A DNA stretch of 64,000 bases from Notoacmeibacter marinus (GTDB taxonomy: Bacteria > Pseudomonadota > Alphaproteobacteria > Rhizobiales > Rhizobiaceae), in the NCBI RefSeq assembly GCF_002238045.1, contig NZ_NBYO01000001.1, positions 1,364,001-1,428,000 on the forward strand. Direction: 5' to 3'. Positions 43,764 to 52,599 of this stretch are shown piece after piece. Within the stretch, counting starts at the first letter, position 1; every line of letters begins with the position of its first letter. Position numbers and translations under genes: made by a program. The notes below the pieces were generated by a model. It was not told the origin of the DNA, ran no database searches, and saw nothing but the letters and a program-made list of their open reading frames with translations.

Positions 43764-43858
43764 GGTCGATCTCCTCGCCCTGCCGCCGCGCCGCGCGGCG
43801 GTTCTGACAGGAAGGTGGAGTCGGGTGACGCGGCGTCAAGGCGCAGGCCGCGAGTCTG

Positions 43859-45055
43859 TCAATGCCGGCGCGACAGTTCCCTGGTGGCGTTCTCAAGCCC
43901 CTTGAGAGTCAGCGGATACATGCGCCCTTCCATCAGATCGCGGATCATGGCGGTGGATTGCGTCCACTTCCACTGCGCCGGTTCGACCGGATTGATCCAG
44001 ATGGCGTTCTTCCATTTGGCCGTGACGCGCTGCATCCAGAGTGCGCCGGGCTCGGCATTCCAGTGTTCCACGGATCCGCCAGGATAGGCGACTTCGTAGG
44101 GACTCATCGCTGCGTCGCCGACAAAGATCACCTTATAGTCCGGCCCGTATTTGTGAAGGAGGTCGTAGGTCGGGATCGTCCGGTCGTGACGGCGCCGGTT
44201 CTCCTGCCAGACGCGCTCGTAAATGCAATTGTGGAAGTAGAAATATTCCAGCTGCCGAAACTCCGATTTGGCCGCGGAGAACAGTTCCTCAACGACGCGG
44301 ATATGGTCGTCCATCGAGCCGCCGACATCGAAGAACATCAGTAGCTTGACTGCATTGCGGCGTTCCGGCCGCGTCTTGACGTCCAGATAGCCATGTTCGG
44401 CCGTCGAACGCACCGTGCCGTCGAGGTCGAACTCTTCATCCGCGCCCTGACGAACCCAGCGTCGCAAGCGCTTCAGCGCGACCTTGATATTGCGCGTACC
44501 GATCTCGACATCGCCGTCGAGGTCGCGAAATTCCCGCTTGTCCCAGACTTTGACCGCCCTGCGGTGGCGGCTTTCCTTCTGGCCGATCCGAATGCCTTCC
44601 GGATTGTACCCGTAGGCGCCGAAGGGCGACGTGCCGGCAGTGCCGATCCATTTATTGCCGCCCTGATGGCGGCCCTGCTGTTCCTCCAGGCGCTTCTTCA
44701 GCGTCTCCACCAGCTTTTCGAACCCGCCAAGGCTCTCGACGAGTTTCTTCTCCTCGTCGGACAGATGTTTTTCGGCTAGACGCCGCAGCCATTCTTCGGG
44801 CAGGTCGATGCGCGACGCGCCATTGGCGCCCTGGCCCGATACCGCCTCGACCCCTCGGAAATACTGGCTGAAGATCCGGTCGAACCGGTCGATATGACGC
44901 TCGTCCTTCACCAGAACAGCGCGGGCGAGATAGTAGAAGCCCTCCACGTCATAGGTGACGAGATCGGCGTCCAGACCCTCCAGCAGCGACAGATATTCGC
45001 GCAGGGAGACCGGAACGGCAGCGGCCTTCAGCTCGAGAAAGAACGGGATGAACAT
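43859..45055 (-). CDS. VWA-domain protein, CoxE-like (DUF58/VWA partner of MoxR ATPases)
   Basis: A 398-residue protein. The N-terminal half is helical (LKAAAVPVSLREYLSLLEGL), the middle is polar (EEQQGRHQGGNKWIGTAG), and the C-terminal half is a von Willebrand A domain with MIDAS-like DVGGSM (Gly replacing the usual first Ser) and a later metal-coordinating VFVGDAAMSPYE. CoxE-type proteins work with MoxR AAA+ ATPases in metalloenzyme assembly or stress chaperoning. A matching ATPase is encoded at 47335-48177 but is separated by two unrelated genes. The target protein is unknown. Confidence 0.85.
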   Translation of the reverse strand: MFIPFFLELKAAAVPVSLREYLSLLEGLDADLVTYDVEGFYYLARAVLVKDERHIDRFDRIFSQYFRGVEAVSGQGANGASRIDLPEEWLRRLAEKHLSDEEKKLVESLGGFEKLVETLKKRLEEQQGRHQGGNKWIGTAGTSPFGAYGYNPEGIRIGQKESRHRRAVKVWDKREFRDLDGDVEIGTRNIKVALKRLRRWVRQGADEEFDLDGTVRSTAEHGYLDVKTRPERRNAVKLLMFFDVGGSMDDHIRVVEELFSAAKSEFRQLEYFYFHNCIYERVWQENRRRHDRTIPTYDLLHKYGPDYKVIFVGDAAMSPYEVAYPGGSVEHWNAEPGALWMQRVTAKWKNAIWINPVEPAQWKWTQSTAMIRDLMEGRMYPLTLKGLENATRELSRRH

Positions 45056-45185
45056 CCTATTTCGCCGCCCTCGAACGCTTCAAATAGTAAAAAATCGCCT
45101 GTCCTTTCAAATTGATAAATTTTATGCCGGGTAATTGAATCGTAAGGGTCGAACCGTAGTGTCACCGCCAGAGGGCAGTGACGTT

Positions 45186-46124
45186 ATGTTTGAACTTTTT
45201 GATTGTGACGAGCAAGGCTCGGCAACGGCGGATATTACGCGCGCGTCGCTGGTCGACACCGAAGACCGCCTCGGTATCATGCTCGATGCGATGCCGCTCG
45301 GTGTTCTGATCCACTCCCAGCACGCCATTCTTTACGCCAATGCTGGCGCATGCGGCCTTCTGGGGGAGGATCGCAACAGCCTCATCGGAAAACATTTCCT
45401 CGATTTCCAGGGCTCCGATACCGGTTCGCCGGCGTTCGACGAGGCCTTCACCGCCCTCGGCCGGACGACCGAACAGGAAATGGTCATCGTCATGCCGCGG
45501 ACGGGCCGCGAACGGCTGATGCGGGTCATCATGGGGCGGTTGCCCTGGAAAGGCTTGCCGGTCGTTCAGATTCTGCTGCAGGACATTACCGACCAGAAGC
45601 GGGCCGAAAATTCTCTGCGCAAACTGTCGATCACAGATGAATTGACCGGCGCCTATAACAGGCGGCACGCCTTCTACGAGGCCGGTCTCTACATGGAGCG
45701 GTCGAAAACGGCGCACTTTTCGGTTGCGCTGATCGATGTCGATCACTTCAAGCACGTCAATGACTGTTATGGCCATGCGACCGGTGACGAGGTCCTGAAG
45801 GCGTTCACGGAGATCGGCCATCGTTTCCTGGCGACCTCCAATTTGGACTCCGCCATCTTTGCCCGGATCGGCGGTGAGGAGTTTCTGATTCTCGCACCCG
45901 ATCGCGATCGGGCCCAGACCGTGCAGCTGGCCGACAATTTCCGACAGAAGCTGGCCGATCATGTGATGATGACGGCCAAGGGGCCGCTTTGCGTGACCGC
46001 ATCGATCGGGGTGGCCGAACGGATGGCCGGCGACGCCAGTTTCGACAATATTCTGCAACGGGCCGACGAAGCGCTCTACGAGGCAAAGGAAACCGGACGC
46101 AACAAGGTTGTCAGCGCCGGGTGA
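45186..46124 (+). CDS. Diguanylate cyclase with N-terminal PAS-like domain
   Basis: A 312-residue protein. An N-terminal sensory region (about 25-140) reads like a PAS domain: LGIMLDAMPLGVLIHSQHAI, then TGRERLMRVIMGRLPWKGLPVVQILLQDITD. The GGDEF domain (about 150-312) has the intact active site RIGGEEFLIL and upstream DVDHFKHVND, so c-di-GMP synthesis is likely. An RxxD inhibitory site is not obvious. No membrane segment, so cytoplasmic. Start at 45186 is one of several (GTG 45159, TTG 45135). Confidence 0.85.
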   Translation: MFELFDCDEQGSATADITRASLVDTEDRLGIMLDAMPLGVLIHSQHAILYANAGACGLLGEDRNSLIGKHFLDFQGSDTGSPAFDEAFTALGRTTEQEMVIVMPRTGRERLMRVIMGRLPWKGLPVVQILLQDITDQKRAENSLRKLSITDELTGAYNRRHAFYEAGLYMERSKTAHFSVALIDVDHFKHVNDCYGHATGDEVLKAFTEIGHRFLATSNLDSAIFARIGGEEFLILAPDRDRAQTVQLADNFRQKLADHVMMTAKGPLCVTASIGVAERMAGDASFDNILQRADEALYEAKETGRNKVVSAG

Positions 46125-46147
46125 GGCTTACAGCCGATGCGGGGCGG

Positions 46148-47092
46148 TCATGCCGCTCGGGACTGGCGTTCCCGGCCATTGCCGATTTCTGACAGATCAT
46201 AGGCCGTCGTCTGATACATCTGGTTGATCCAGTTGTTGAACAGCAGAAACGCGTGAGACCGCCAGCGATTGATCGGCTTTCGCTCCGGATCGTCTCCGGG
46301 GAAGTAATTGGCCGGGATCTGAATGGATTTGCCTGCCGCCCGGTCGCGAAAATATTCGGTAGCCAGCGTACCGTGATCATATTCGATGTGGTTGAAGATA
46401 TAGAGGCGGTTGGCGAAGTCTTCCGCCAGAAGGCACAGCCCCGTCTCATCGCTCTCCATCAGGATTTTCAGGCCCGACCTTTCGTCGATGTCGCTACGCC
46501 GCACTTCGGTCCAGCGTGAGACGGAGATGGAGAAATCGTCGGAGAACCCCGCAAGATAGGGGGATGATGGCTGGAGATTGCGATGCCGGTAGACACCGAA
46601 TGCCTTGTGCGCCAGCTCTTGCTTCGGCACGCCATGGAAATGGTGAGCCGCAGCCATGGCGCCCCAACAGATAAAGAAGGACGAATGGACGTTCGTCGTC
46701 GTCCAGTCCAGGATCTGCTGCAGTTCCGGCCAGTAGGTCACATCCTCGAATGGCAGGGTCTCGATAGGTGCGCCGGTGATGATGAACCCATCGAACTTGC
46801 GATCCTTCACCTCCTCCCATGTCGAGTAGAACGAGATGAGATGGTCTTCGGCGGTGTTGCGCGCCTGATGGGTGCCGACGCGTATCAAGCTGAGTTCGAT
46901 CTGAAGCGGGGTCGATCCGATCAGCCGGGCGATCTGCGTTTCCGTCTCGATCTTGTTGGGCATGAGGTTGAGCAGGCCGATCTGAAGCGGGCGAATGTCC
47001 TGCCGGACGGCCACGCTTTCATCCATGATCTGGACACCCTCTTTGACGAGGATTTCACGGGCGGGCAGGGTATCGGGAATTCGGATCGGCAT
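46148..47092 (-). CDS. metA: Homoserine O-acyltransferase (probably acetyl-specific)
   Basis: A 314-residue MetA-family enzyme for methionine synthesis. Family blocks: [15 protein letters not shown] at the start, [11 protein letters not shown], the [13 protein letters not shown] region, nucleophile Cys in [10 protein letters not shown], and [11 protein letters not shown] with catalytic His-x-Glu. Bacterial MetA with Glu in the GAPIET position (equivalent to Glu111 in the Bacillus enzyme) uses acetyl-CoA; Gly there means succinyl-CoA. Glu is present here, so O-acetylhomoserine is the expected product. Expression is preceded by a SAM-II riboswitch and promoter. Confidence 0.92.
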   Translation of the reverse strand: MPIRIPDTLPAREILVKEGVQIMDESVAVRQDIRPLQIGLLNLMPNKIETETQIARLIGSTPLQIELSLIRVGTHQARNTAEDHLISFYSTWEEVKDRKFDGFIITGAPIETLPFEDVTYWPELQQILDWTTTNVHSSFFICWGAMAAAHHFHGVPKQELAHKAFGVYRHRNLQPSSPYLAGFSDDFSISVSRWTEVRRSDIDERSGLKILMESDETGLCLLAEDFANRLYIFNHIEYDHGTLATEYFRDRAAGKSIQIPANYFPGDDPERKPINRWRSHAFLLFNNWINQMYQTTAYDLSEIGNGRERQSRAA

Positions 47093-47178
47093 GGCGTACA
47101 CTCCAGAACAGGGCCGGGCCGCTTGGTCTGCTACCCGCTCTTCACCCACGACCGTTTCTTGGAATATCCGCAACGGCC

Positions 47179-47232
47179 ATTTTAGCGAGTTGTTTAACGT
47201 GGCTGCAAGCCGGCCGGCCAAATCACCACAGA
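47179..47232 (-). ncRNA. SAM-II riboswitch in the metA leader
   Basis: On the minus strand the leader contains GGTGATTTG, then GCTTGCAGCCACGTTAAA and, after a few bases, CGCTAAAA, in the right order and spacing for the compact SAM-II pseudoknot. SAM-II is known before metA and related genes in Rhizobiales, where SAM binding hides translation or transcription signals. About 87 bases separate it from the metA start. It begins within a few bases of the predicted transcription start. Confidence 0.9.
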
Positions 47233-47236
47233 CGCC

Positions 47237-47265
47237 AAAATAGGCGCCCTTTCAGACAGCGTCAA
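47237..47265 (-). promoter_or_regulatory. Sigma70-type promoter for metA
   Basis: On the minus strand TTGACG (47260-47265), a 17-bp spacer and TATTTT (47237-47242). The predicted transcription start near 47230 falls right at the SAM-II aptamer, making both assignments mutually supporting. Confidence 0.7.
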
Positions 47266-47334
47266 TGTCCCCGTTTCAGCGTGCAGGACGATGGGCCGCC
47301 GCTTCGGCGGCGATTGCGGAAGCCCGGCGGACGA

Positions 47335-48177
47335 TCAGCGGGCCTGCTGTCGCGCCAGAAAGGCCATCCGCTCCAGCAGATGCACATCCTGCTCGTTCTT
47401 CAGCAATGCGCCATGCAGGCGGGGCAGGGCATTCTTGGCGTCGCCGCGCAGATCCTCCGGCGAGACATCGTCGGCGACGAGCAGGCGGATCCAGTCCAGC
47501 GCTTCCGATGTGGATGGTTTCTTTTTCAGGCCCGGCGTCTCGCGCAGTTCGTAGAACTGGTTGAGAGCGGACGCGACAAGGCGCTGCTTGATGTCCGGAT
47601 AATGCACGTCGACGATTCTGGTCAGCGTCTCCAGATCGGGAAAGCGGATATAGTGGAAGAAGCAGCGGCGCAGGAAGGCGTCCGGCAGTTCCTTCTCATT
47701 GTTGGAGGTGATGATGACGATGGGTCGGTGTTTGGCGCGGATGGTCTCGTCGAGTTCGTAAACGAAGAACTCCATCCGATCGAGTTCCTGCAGCAGATCG
47801 TTCGGAAATTCGATATCGGCCTTGTCGATCTCGTCGATGAGAAGCACCACACGCCGGTCGGCGGTAAAAGCCTGCCAGAGCTTGCCCTTCTTGATGTAGT
47901 TGCGGATGTCCTCGAAACGCGGATCGCCGAGCTGGCTGTCGCGCAACCGAGAGACGGCATCGTATTCGTAGAGGCCCTGTTGGGCGCGCGTCGTCGATTT
48001 GACGTTCCATTCGATCATCGGAACGCCGAGCGCCTCGGCCACCTGCCGCGCCAGTTCGGTCTTGCCGGTGCCCGGTTCGCCCTTGACGAGCAGCGGACGC
48101 TCCAGTGCGATGGCGGCATTCACCGCGACCATCAAATCCCTGTCGGCGACGTAGCTTTCGGTTCCCTCGAAACGCAT
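47335..48177 (-). CDS. MoxR-family AAA+ ATPase
   Basis: A 280-residue AAA+ protein with Walker A GEPGTGKTELA (residues about 32-42), Walker B VLLIDEIDKAD, and sensor/arginine regions around ITSNNEKELPDAFLRRC. MoxR ATPases pair with VWA proteins to activate or assemble other proteins. The CoxE-like gene at 43859-45055 is the likely partner. The start at 48177 is an ATG after AAGGA; a GTG at 48201 is also in frame. Confidence 0.88.
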   Translation of the reverse strand: MRFEGTESYVADRDLMVAVNAAIALERPLLVKGEPGTGKTELARQVAEALGVPMIEWNVKSTTRAQQGLYEYDAVSRLRDSQLGDPRFEDIRNYIKKGKLWQAFTADRRVVLLIDEIDKADIEFPNDLLQELDRMEFFVYELDETIRAKHRPIVIITSNNEKELPDAFLRRCFFHYIRFPDLETLTRIVDVHYPDIKQRLVASALNQFYELRETPGLKKKPSTSEALDWIRLLVADDVSPEDLRGDAKNALPRLHGALLKNEQDVHLLERMAFLARQQAR

Positions 48178-48320
48178 TATGCTGTATATCCTTTGCTTCA
48201 CTTCGGCGGCGCGGACATTAGGGGCCGCTACCGCTTCTCACAAGGACCGGTTTTTCACACGCCCCTTTTGGTCCGGCGTCGGGCTTTCCGTGGTTGAGCG
48301 AACAGCCTATATAAGCCGGA

Positions 48321-48479
48321 GAGCGGACTGCGCTTCTCGGCAGGCCAACACATTTCCGGGGCCTTATTGATCTCTTAGGGAGCTGTCCCTGACCGGGCCC
48401 GTGGGCCCGGATATACGGCGCCCACCTACCTTGTAGGTTCCCGGGATCGATCGCGCCACCGGTCGCCGCGGTCTGCTCA
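48321..48479 (+). ncRNA. ssrS: 6S RNA
   Basis: The region carries alphaproteobacterial 6S features: a terminal stem pairing GAGCGGACTG (48321-48330) with GCGGTCTGCTC (48468-48478), a TGATCTCTTAGGGAGCTGTC segment, the paired GGGCCCG halves around 48400, and CACCTACCTTGTAGGTTCCC with CGATCG before the closing stem. 6S RNA mimics an open promoter and sequesters sigma70 RNA polymerase. A TATATAAG sequence lies about 10 bp upstream of the 5' end as a possible -10 element. It is followed 43 bp later by the 5-FTHF cyclo-ligase gene, the classic 6S neighbour. Ends are approximate. Confidence 0.88.
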
Positions 48480-48522
48480 CTCCTTTGCACGACCGCCGAT
48501 CGTGCGCGATCGGGCGTGGCGG

Positions 48523-49113
48523 ATGGGCAGGCGTTTGAAGCATTCCGACAAATCGCAATTGCGCACCGAAGCCCTCCGAAGGCGCGACGCGCTTGATCCG
48601 GTCTTTCGGATCGAATGCGCCACTGCCATCGCCGCCCATGCCAGCCTAATCGGCGTGAATGATGGCGAAATCGTCGCTGGCTACATGCCGATCCGCTCGG
48701 AGATCGACCCACGGCCGCTGATGCATGCGCTCGTGACGCGCGGCGCGCGGCTTTGTCTGCCGGCGGTCATCGACAGGACGACTATCGTGTTCCGCGAGAT
48801 GACGAAGGAGACGCCGCTCGTCGATACCGGTTTCGGCACGATTGGGCCGGGGCCAGACGCCGCGCCCATGCAGCCCGGCATCGTTCTTCTGCCGCTCGCC
48901 GGTTTCGACAAGGCGGGTCATCGCCTCGGCTACGGGGCCGGCCATTACGACAGGGCGATCGCGCGAATGCGTGAAGCGGGCCGCGGGCCGCAACTGATCG
49001 GCTTGGCTTTCTCGATGCAGGAATGCGACGCCATTCCCGCAGCTGGGCACGATGTCCCACTTGATGCGGTTATCACGGAAAACGGCTTGCGCCGTTTCGA
49101 TCCGCCCGCTTAG
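48523..49113 (+). CDS. ygfA: 5-formyltetrahydrofolate cyclo-ligase
   Basis: A 196-residue protein with the YgfA/FTHFS motifs: an N-terminal helix with LRRRDALDP, AGYMPIRSEIDPRPL, PGIVLLPLAGFDKAGHRLGYGAGHYDR, and PLDAVITE. It converts 5-formyl-THF to 5,10-methenyl-THF. It is directly downstream of 6S RNA, as in most proteobacteria, and 8 bp ahead of the ymdB gene. The ATG at 48523 lies 7 codons inside a longer frame that starts with GTG at 48502. Confidence 0.9.
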   Translation: MGRRLKHSDKSQLRTEALRRRDALDPVFRIECATAIAAHASLIGVNDGEIVAGYMPIRSEIDPRPLMHALVTRGARLCLPAVIDRTTIVFREMTKETPLVDTGFGTIGPGPDAAPMQPGIVLLPLAGFDKAGHRLGYGAGHYDRAIARMREAGRGPQLIGLAFSMQECDAIPAAGHDVPLDAVITENGLRRFDPPA

Positions 49114-49121
49114 AAGAGTTC

Positions 49122-49943
49122 ATGCGTTTTCTCTTTCTTGGCGATATGGTGGGCCGCACAGGCCGGATGGCGGTTTTCGAACGGCTGCCGGGGCTGATCT
49201 CTGATTATGCCCTCGATTTCGTAGTGGTGAATGGCGAGAACGCGGCGGGCGGGTTCGGCGTCACCGAAGCCATTCTGCATGACACGCTGGCTGCCGGGGC
49301 CGATGTTATGACGACCGGCAATCACGTCTTCGACCAGCCTGAGGCGCTCAGCTTTGCGCCGCGCGAGGACCGGTTCCTGCGTCCCGCCAACTATCCGAAG
49401 GGCACGGCCGGACGGGGCAGCGGGCTCTATGAAGCGAAGAACGGCGCGCGGGTGCTTGTCGCCAATCTGATGGGCCGGGTCTTCATGCATCCGGAACTGG
49501 ACGATCCGTTCCACGCCGCCGAATCCATTCTTTCAGATGCCCCGCTCGGCGAAGTCTGCGACGCCGCGATCTTCGATTTCCACGCCGAGGCGACGAGCGA
49601 GAAAGTCTGTTTCGGCCATTTTCTGGACGGCAAGGTTTCAGTTGTGGTCGGCACCCACACCCACTGCCCGACAGCCGATCACATGATCCTTCCCGGCGGC
49701 ACGGCCTATCAGAGCGATGCCGGCATGTGCGGCGACTACGATTCCTCGCTCGGCATGGACAAGGAGGAGCCGCTCAACCGGTTCCTCTCCAAGGTGCCGA
49801 AAAGGCGGATGGAAGCGGCGACCGGCCCGGCGACGGTTTGTGGGTTATGCGTCGAAATTTCCGACCGGACGGGTCTTGCGGAAAAGGTCTCGCCGTTGCG
49901 GCTCGGACCGCTTCTCGGCGAGGCCCGCCCGGACTTCTGGTAA
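49122..49943 (+). CDS. ymdB: YmdB-type (TIGR00282) metallophosphoesterase
   Basis: A 273-residue protein. Metal-binding blocks: GDMVGRTGRM near the start, NGENAAGGFG, GNHVFDQ, FDFHAEATSEK and VGTHTHCPTAD, then GMCGDYDSSLG. YmdB-family proteins are cyclic-nucleotide phosphodiesterases with regulatory effects in Bacillus. The role in this class is not defined. It follows the cyclo-ligase gene by 8 bp and precedes terC. Confidence 0.9.
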   Translation: MRFLFLGDMVGRTGRMAVFERLPGLISDYALDFVVVNGENAAGGFGVTEAILHDTLAAGADVMTTGNHVFDQPEALSFAPREDRFLRPANYPKGTAGRGSGLYEAKNGARVLVANLMGRVFMHPELDDPFHAAESILSDAPLGEVCDAAIFDFHAEATSEKVCFGHFLDGKVSVVVGTHTHCPTADHMILPGGTAYQSDAGMCGDYDSSLGMDKEEPLNRFLSKVPKRRMEAATGPATVCGLCVEISDRTGLAEKVSPLRLGPLLGEARPDFW

Positions 49944-50017
49944 GAAATGTGCTTGAGCCGTCGGGCGGCTGGCTTAGATAGCGCATTTGTCGATTGCCCA
50001 CGACCAATGGAATTGTC

Positions 50018-50800
50018 ATGCAAGCCATCATCGAATCCTTCGCCTACATCGGAACGCCGGAAGGCATCGCCGCGCTGATCACGCTGGTCGTGCTGGAGAT
50101 CGTGCTCGGTATCGACAATCTGATCTTCATTTCGATCCTGACCAACAAGCTGCCTGAGCACCAGCAGGACCGCGCGCGCAAGATCGGCATTTCGATGGCG
50201 CTGATCATGCGTCTGGCTCTTCTGGCGACGATCTCCTTCATCGTGCAGTTGACCGAGCCGCTCTTCACCCTGTTCGGGCACGGTTTTTCCTGGCGGGACA
50301 TCATTCTGATTGCGGGCGGCCTCTTCCTGGTCTGGAAGGCCACGAAGGAGATCCACCACACGGTCGATCCCGAGGACCCGAAAGAGAATATGGGAAAGAT
50401 CGGCACGCTGACGATGGGCACCGCGATCGCGCAGATCCTTATCCTCGATCTGGTTTTCTCCATCGATTCGATCATCACGGCCGTCGGCATGACCGATGTG
50501 CTGGCGATCATGTTCATCGCGGTCATCACCGCCGTGATCGTCATGCTGATCGCCGCCAATCCGCTCTCGCGTTTCATCGCGGCCAATCCGACCGTGGTGA
50601 TGCTGGCGCTCGCTTTCCTGCTGATGATCGGCATGACGCTGATCGCCGACGGTTTCGGTTTCCATGTGCCGAAGGGTTACATCTACGCCGCCATGGCGTT
50701 CTCCGCGCTGGTCGAGGGCCTGAACATGCTGGCGCGGCGCAAGCGGCAGAGGGCCAAGGCTGCGGCAGAGGCCGAGGCGCCAAGCGCGCCGGCGCAGTGA
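50018..50800 (+). CDS. TerC-family integral membrane protein
   Basis: A 260-residue protein with about seven membrane helices and the TerC family motifs: [19 protein letters not shown] near the start, [12 protein letters not shown] in the middle, and [20 protein letters not shown] with acidic residues in two helices. Members are linked to tellurite resistance and to manganese export (Alx/MeeF types). The ligand cannot be read from the sequence. An Ala/Glu/Lys-rich cytoplasmic tail ends the protein. Confidence 0.9.
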   Translation: MQAIIESFAYIGTPEGIAALITLVVLEIVLGIDNLIFISILTNKLPEHQQDRARKIGISMALIMRLALLATISFIVQLTEPLFTLFGHGFSWRDIILIAGGLFLVWKATKEIHHTVDPEDPKENMGKIGTLTMGTAIAQILILDLVFSIDSIITAVGMTDVLAIMFIAVITAVIVMLIAANPLSRFIAANPTVVMLALAFLLMIGMTLIADGFGFHVPKGYIYAAMAFSALVEGLNMLARRKRQRAKAAAEAEAPSAPAQ

Positions 50801-50818
50801 TCTGCTAGAGATCGATCA

Positions 50819-50850
50819 GCCCTGCCGGTCATTTCTCCGGCGGGCAGGGC
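50819..50850 (+). terminator. Weak hairpin after terC
   Basis: Stem GCCCTGCC (50819-50826) pairs with GGCAGGGC (50843-50850), but no T tract follows. It may end transcription with help from Rho, or be unrelated. Confidence 0.3.
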
Positions 50851-50964
50851 CGATCTGACGGCGCCACGGTTCGACCTTTCAAGCAGCGCCGCCGTCAGAG
50901 GTGGAGCCGCTATCGCAACGAGACTGCTGCGAAGCGCATGTGCCAGGCATAGGCGCATGTGGTG

Positions 50965-51849
50965 TCAGACACCCTTGAGGATCACGATGGTCGGGGTCCT
51001 CGGCAGGCTCCGGATCGACACGTCGATCGTGTCCTCGGTCTCGAACCGCACGTCGAAATTGCCGCGCGTTCGGGACAGGAAATCCTCGATCGGCGAAAAG
51101 CGGCGGTGCATCGGCAGAACGAGCCGCGCCTGCAGACGTTCGACCAGTTCGGCCATGGCGGAGGTGGATAGGGTCAGGCCGCCATCGACGGGCACCATAA
51201 CGATGTCGAGCCGTCCGATGGCGGCGTGATGGGCATCCGTAAGCGGATGGTGCAGATGTCCAAGATGGCCGATGCACAGATCGGCGATCTCGAAGATGAA
51301 GATGGAATTGCCTGCGACCTCCATGCCGCCGCCGCGGCGGATGTCGGTCGGCACATTGCGGATCAGCGCATCGCCAACCGCCAGCCAGTGCCGTGCCGGC
51401 GCGCCGTTTTCGTCCGACCAGCCGCGCAGAACATGGGCAATGCCCGGATCGGGCGCAGGCGTCCAGTGGGTGATGTGGGCATGGTTCATGGTGACGATGT
51501 CGGGCAGGGGCCGTGCGCCGAACGCACCGGAGAAATCGGTCGCGATCCGCAGCCCCTGCGGCGTCTCGATTACGAAAGTGGAGTGGCCGGCGTAACGGAT
51601 GCGTATCTCTGGCGGCTCATAGGCGCTCCATTGTAGGGGGGTATCCATTGCGCCTGGCATCGCCCGCGCCAGTTGCACCGGAAGCGCCTGTCTCTGCAGG
51701 TCGCGGGCAACGAGCATGCAGCGGCTGGCCGCCTGCTTCTGCGCGGAGGGATCGATCGGTTCGAGAGGTGGAGCGGCGTATGCCGTGGCCGGCGCAAGAA
51801 GCAATCCGGCCAGCAAAGCGGCGGCAGACGATATGGCGACCTTCAGCAT
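50965..51849 (-). CDS. MBL-fold hydrolase-like protein, exported
   Basis: A 294-residue protein with a signal peptide (MLKVAISSAAALLAGLLLAPATAYA). The metallo-beta-lactamase fold is indicated by IRYAGHSTFVIETPQGLRIATDF, then MNHAHITHW where HxHxDH would be expected, and CIGHLGHLHHPL and VMVPVDGGLTLS. Thr replaces the Asp of the metal motif, so the metal site may be altered. Substrate unknown. AGGA lies 6 bp before the ATG at 51849. The GFA gene is upstream on the same strand. Confidence 0.82.
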   Translation of the reverse strand: MLKVAISSAAALLAGLLLAPATAYAAPPLEPIDPSAQKQAASRCMLVARDLQRQALPVQLARAMPGAMDTPLQWSAYEPPEIRIRYAGHSTFVIETPQGLRIATDFSGAFGARPLPDIVTMNHAHITHWTPAPDPGIAHVLRGWSDENGAPARHWLAVGDALIRNVPTDIRRGGGMEVAGNSIFIFEIADLCIGHLGHLHHPLTDAHHAAIGRLDIVMVPVDGGLTLSTSAMAELVERLQARLVLPMHRRFSPIEDFLSRTRGNFDVRFETEDTIDVSIRSLPRTPTIVILKGV

Positions 51850-51934
51850 GGCGGGTCCTTCCATTCACCGATGGACGAGACCACCATACAGCCTTGAGTG
51901 GCGCAACGGTTGGACGCTCAACCTTTCCGAATTG

Positions 51935-52447
51935 TCATGTTTCGGGATCGACGCCAGCGGAGTAGGGCGACAGTCTGCGCGACCATCGCGCCTTCAGCTC
52001 TTCATAGTCGGGCGGCTGGCCCTGATAGACCAGATCGTCGGCGCGGAAGTCCAACCCGCCAATGGCGCTCGACACCCAGATATGGCCCACGGGGCGCAAC
52101 CAGGACGTATCGTCCAGTGTCCCGGCCTTGATCGTGATGCGATCGTCCGGGCCGCCATCGAGACGGCCGTGAAACAGGCGGACGCCACAGGATGGGCAGA
52201 ACCCGCCGGACTTCTCCGCGCCGCTATCGGCCTTCCAGCGAAGGATGGCCGGTTCGCTCTGGAGCGCCAGCGCCTGGCGGCGGATCAGGAGGGATGCGCC
52301 GGCGATCGACGAGGACTGGCGCTGACAGTTGGTGCAGTGGCACAGATAGAAGGTGAGGGGCGCTTCTTCTATCCGGTAGCGAACGGCGCCGCACTGGCAG
52401 CCGCCATGGAGGGGAAGGGGCGGAATCGTAATGGGTTCGTCTGTCAT
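51935..52447 (-). CDS. GFA-family (glutathione-dependent formaldehyde-activating-like) zinc protein
   Basis: A 170-residue protein with the GFA Cys pattern: HGGCQCGAVRY, CHCTNCQRQSSS, and GGFCPSCGVRLF, which bind two zinc ions. Family members include GFA and CENP-V-like proteins; most bacterial copies have no assigned function. Start at 52447 after GGAAA. It is divergent from the yebC gene. Confidence 0.88.
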   Translation of the reverse strand: MTDEPITIPPLPLHGGCQCGAVRYRIEEAPLTFYLCHCTNCQRQSSSIAGASLLIRRQALALQSEPAILRWKADSGAEKSGGFCPSCGVRLFHGRLDGGPDDRITIKAGTLDDTSWLRPVGHIWVSSAIGGLDFRADDLVYQGQPPDYEELKARWSRRLSPYSAGVDPET

Positions 52448-52599
52448 CTTCGTATCATTTCCACGGTTTCTTCGCCCGGGCAAATGAACTATAAGCGCGC
52501 CCGATCCAGATACTTTCGGGGACCGCCCACCGGCTGCCTGACGCGCCGAATGAATGTGGTGCTGAAACGTCGCCCCGAAGCAGACACGGGAGACCCGCC

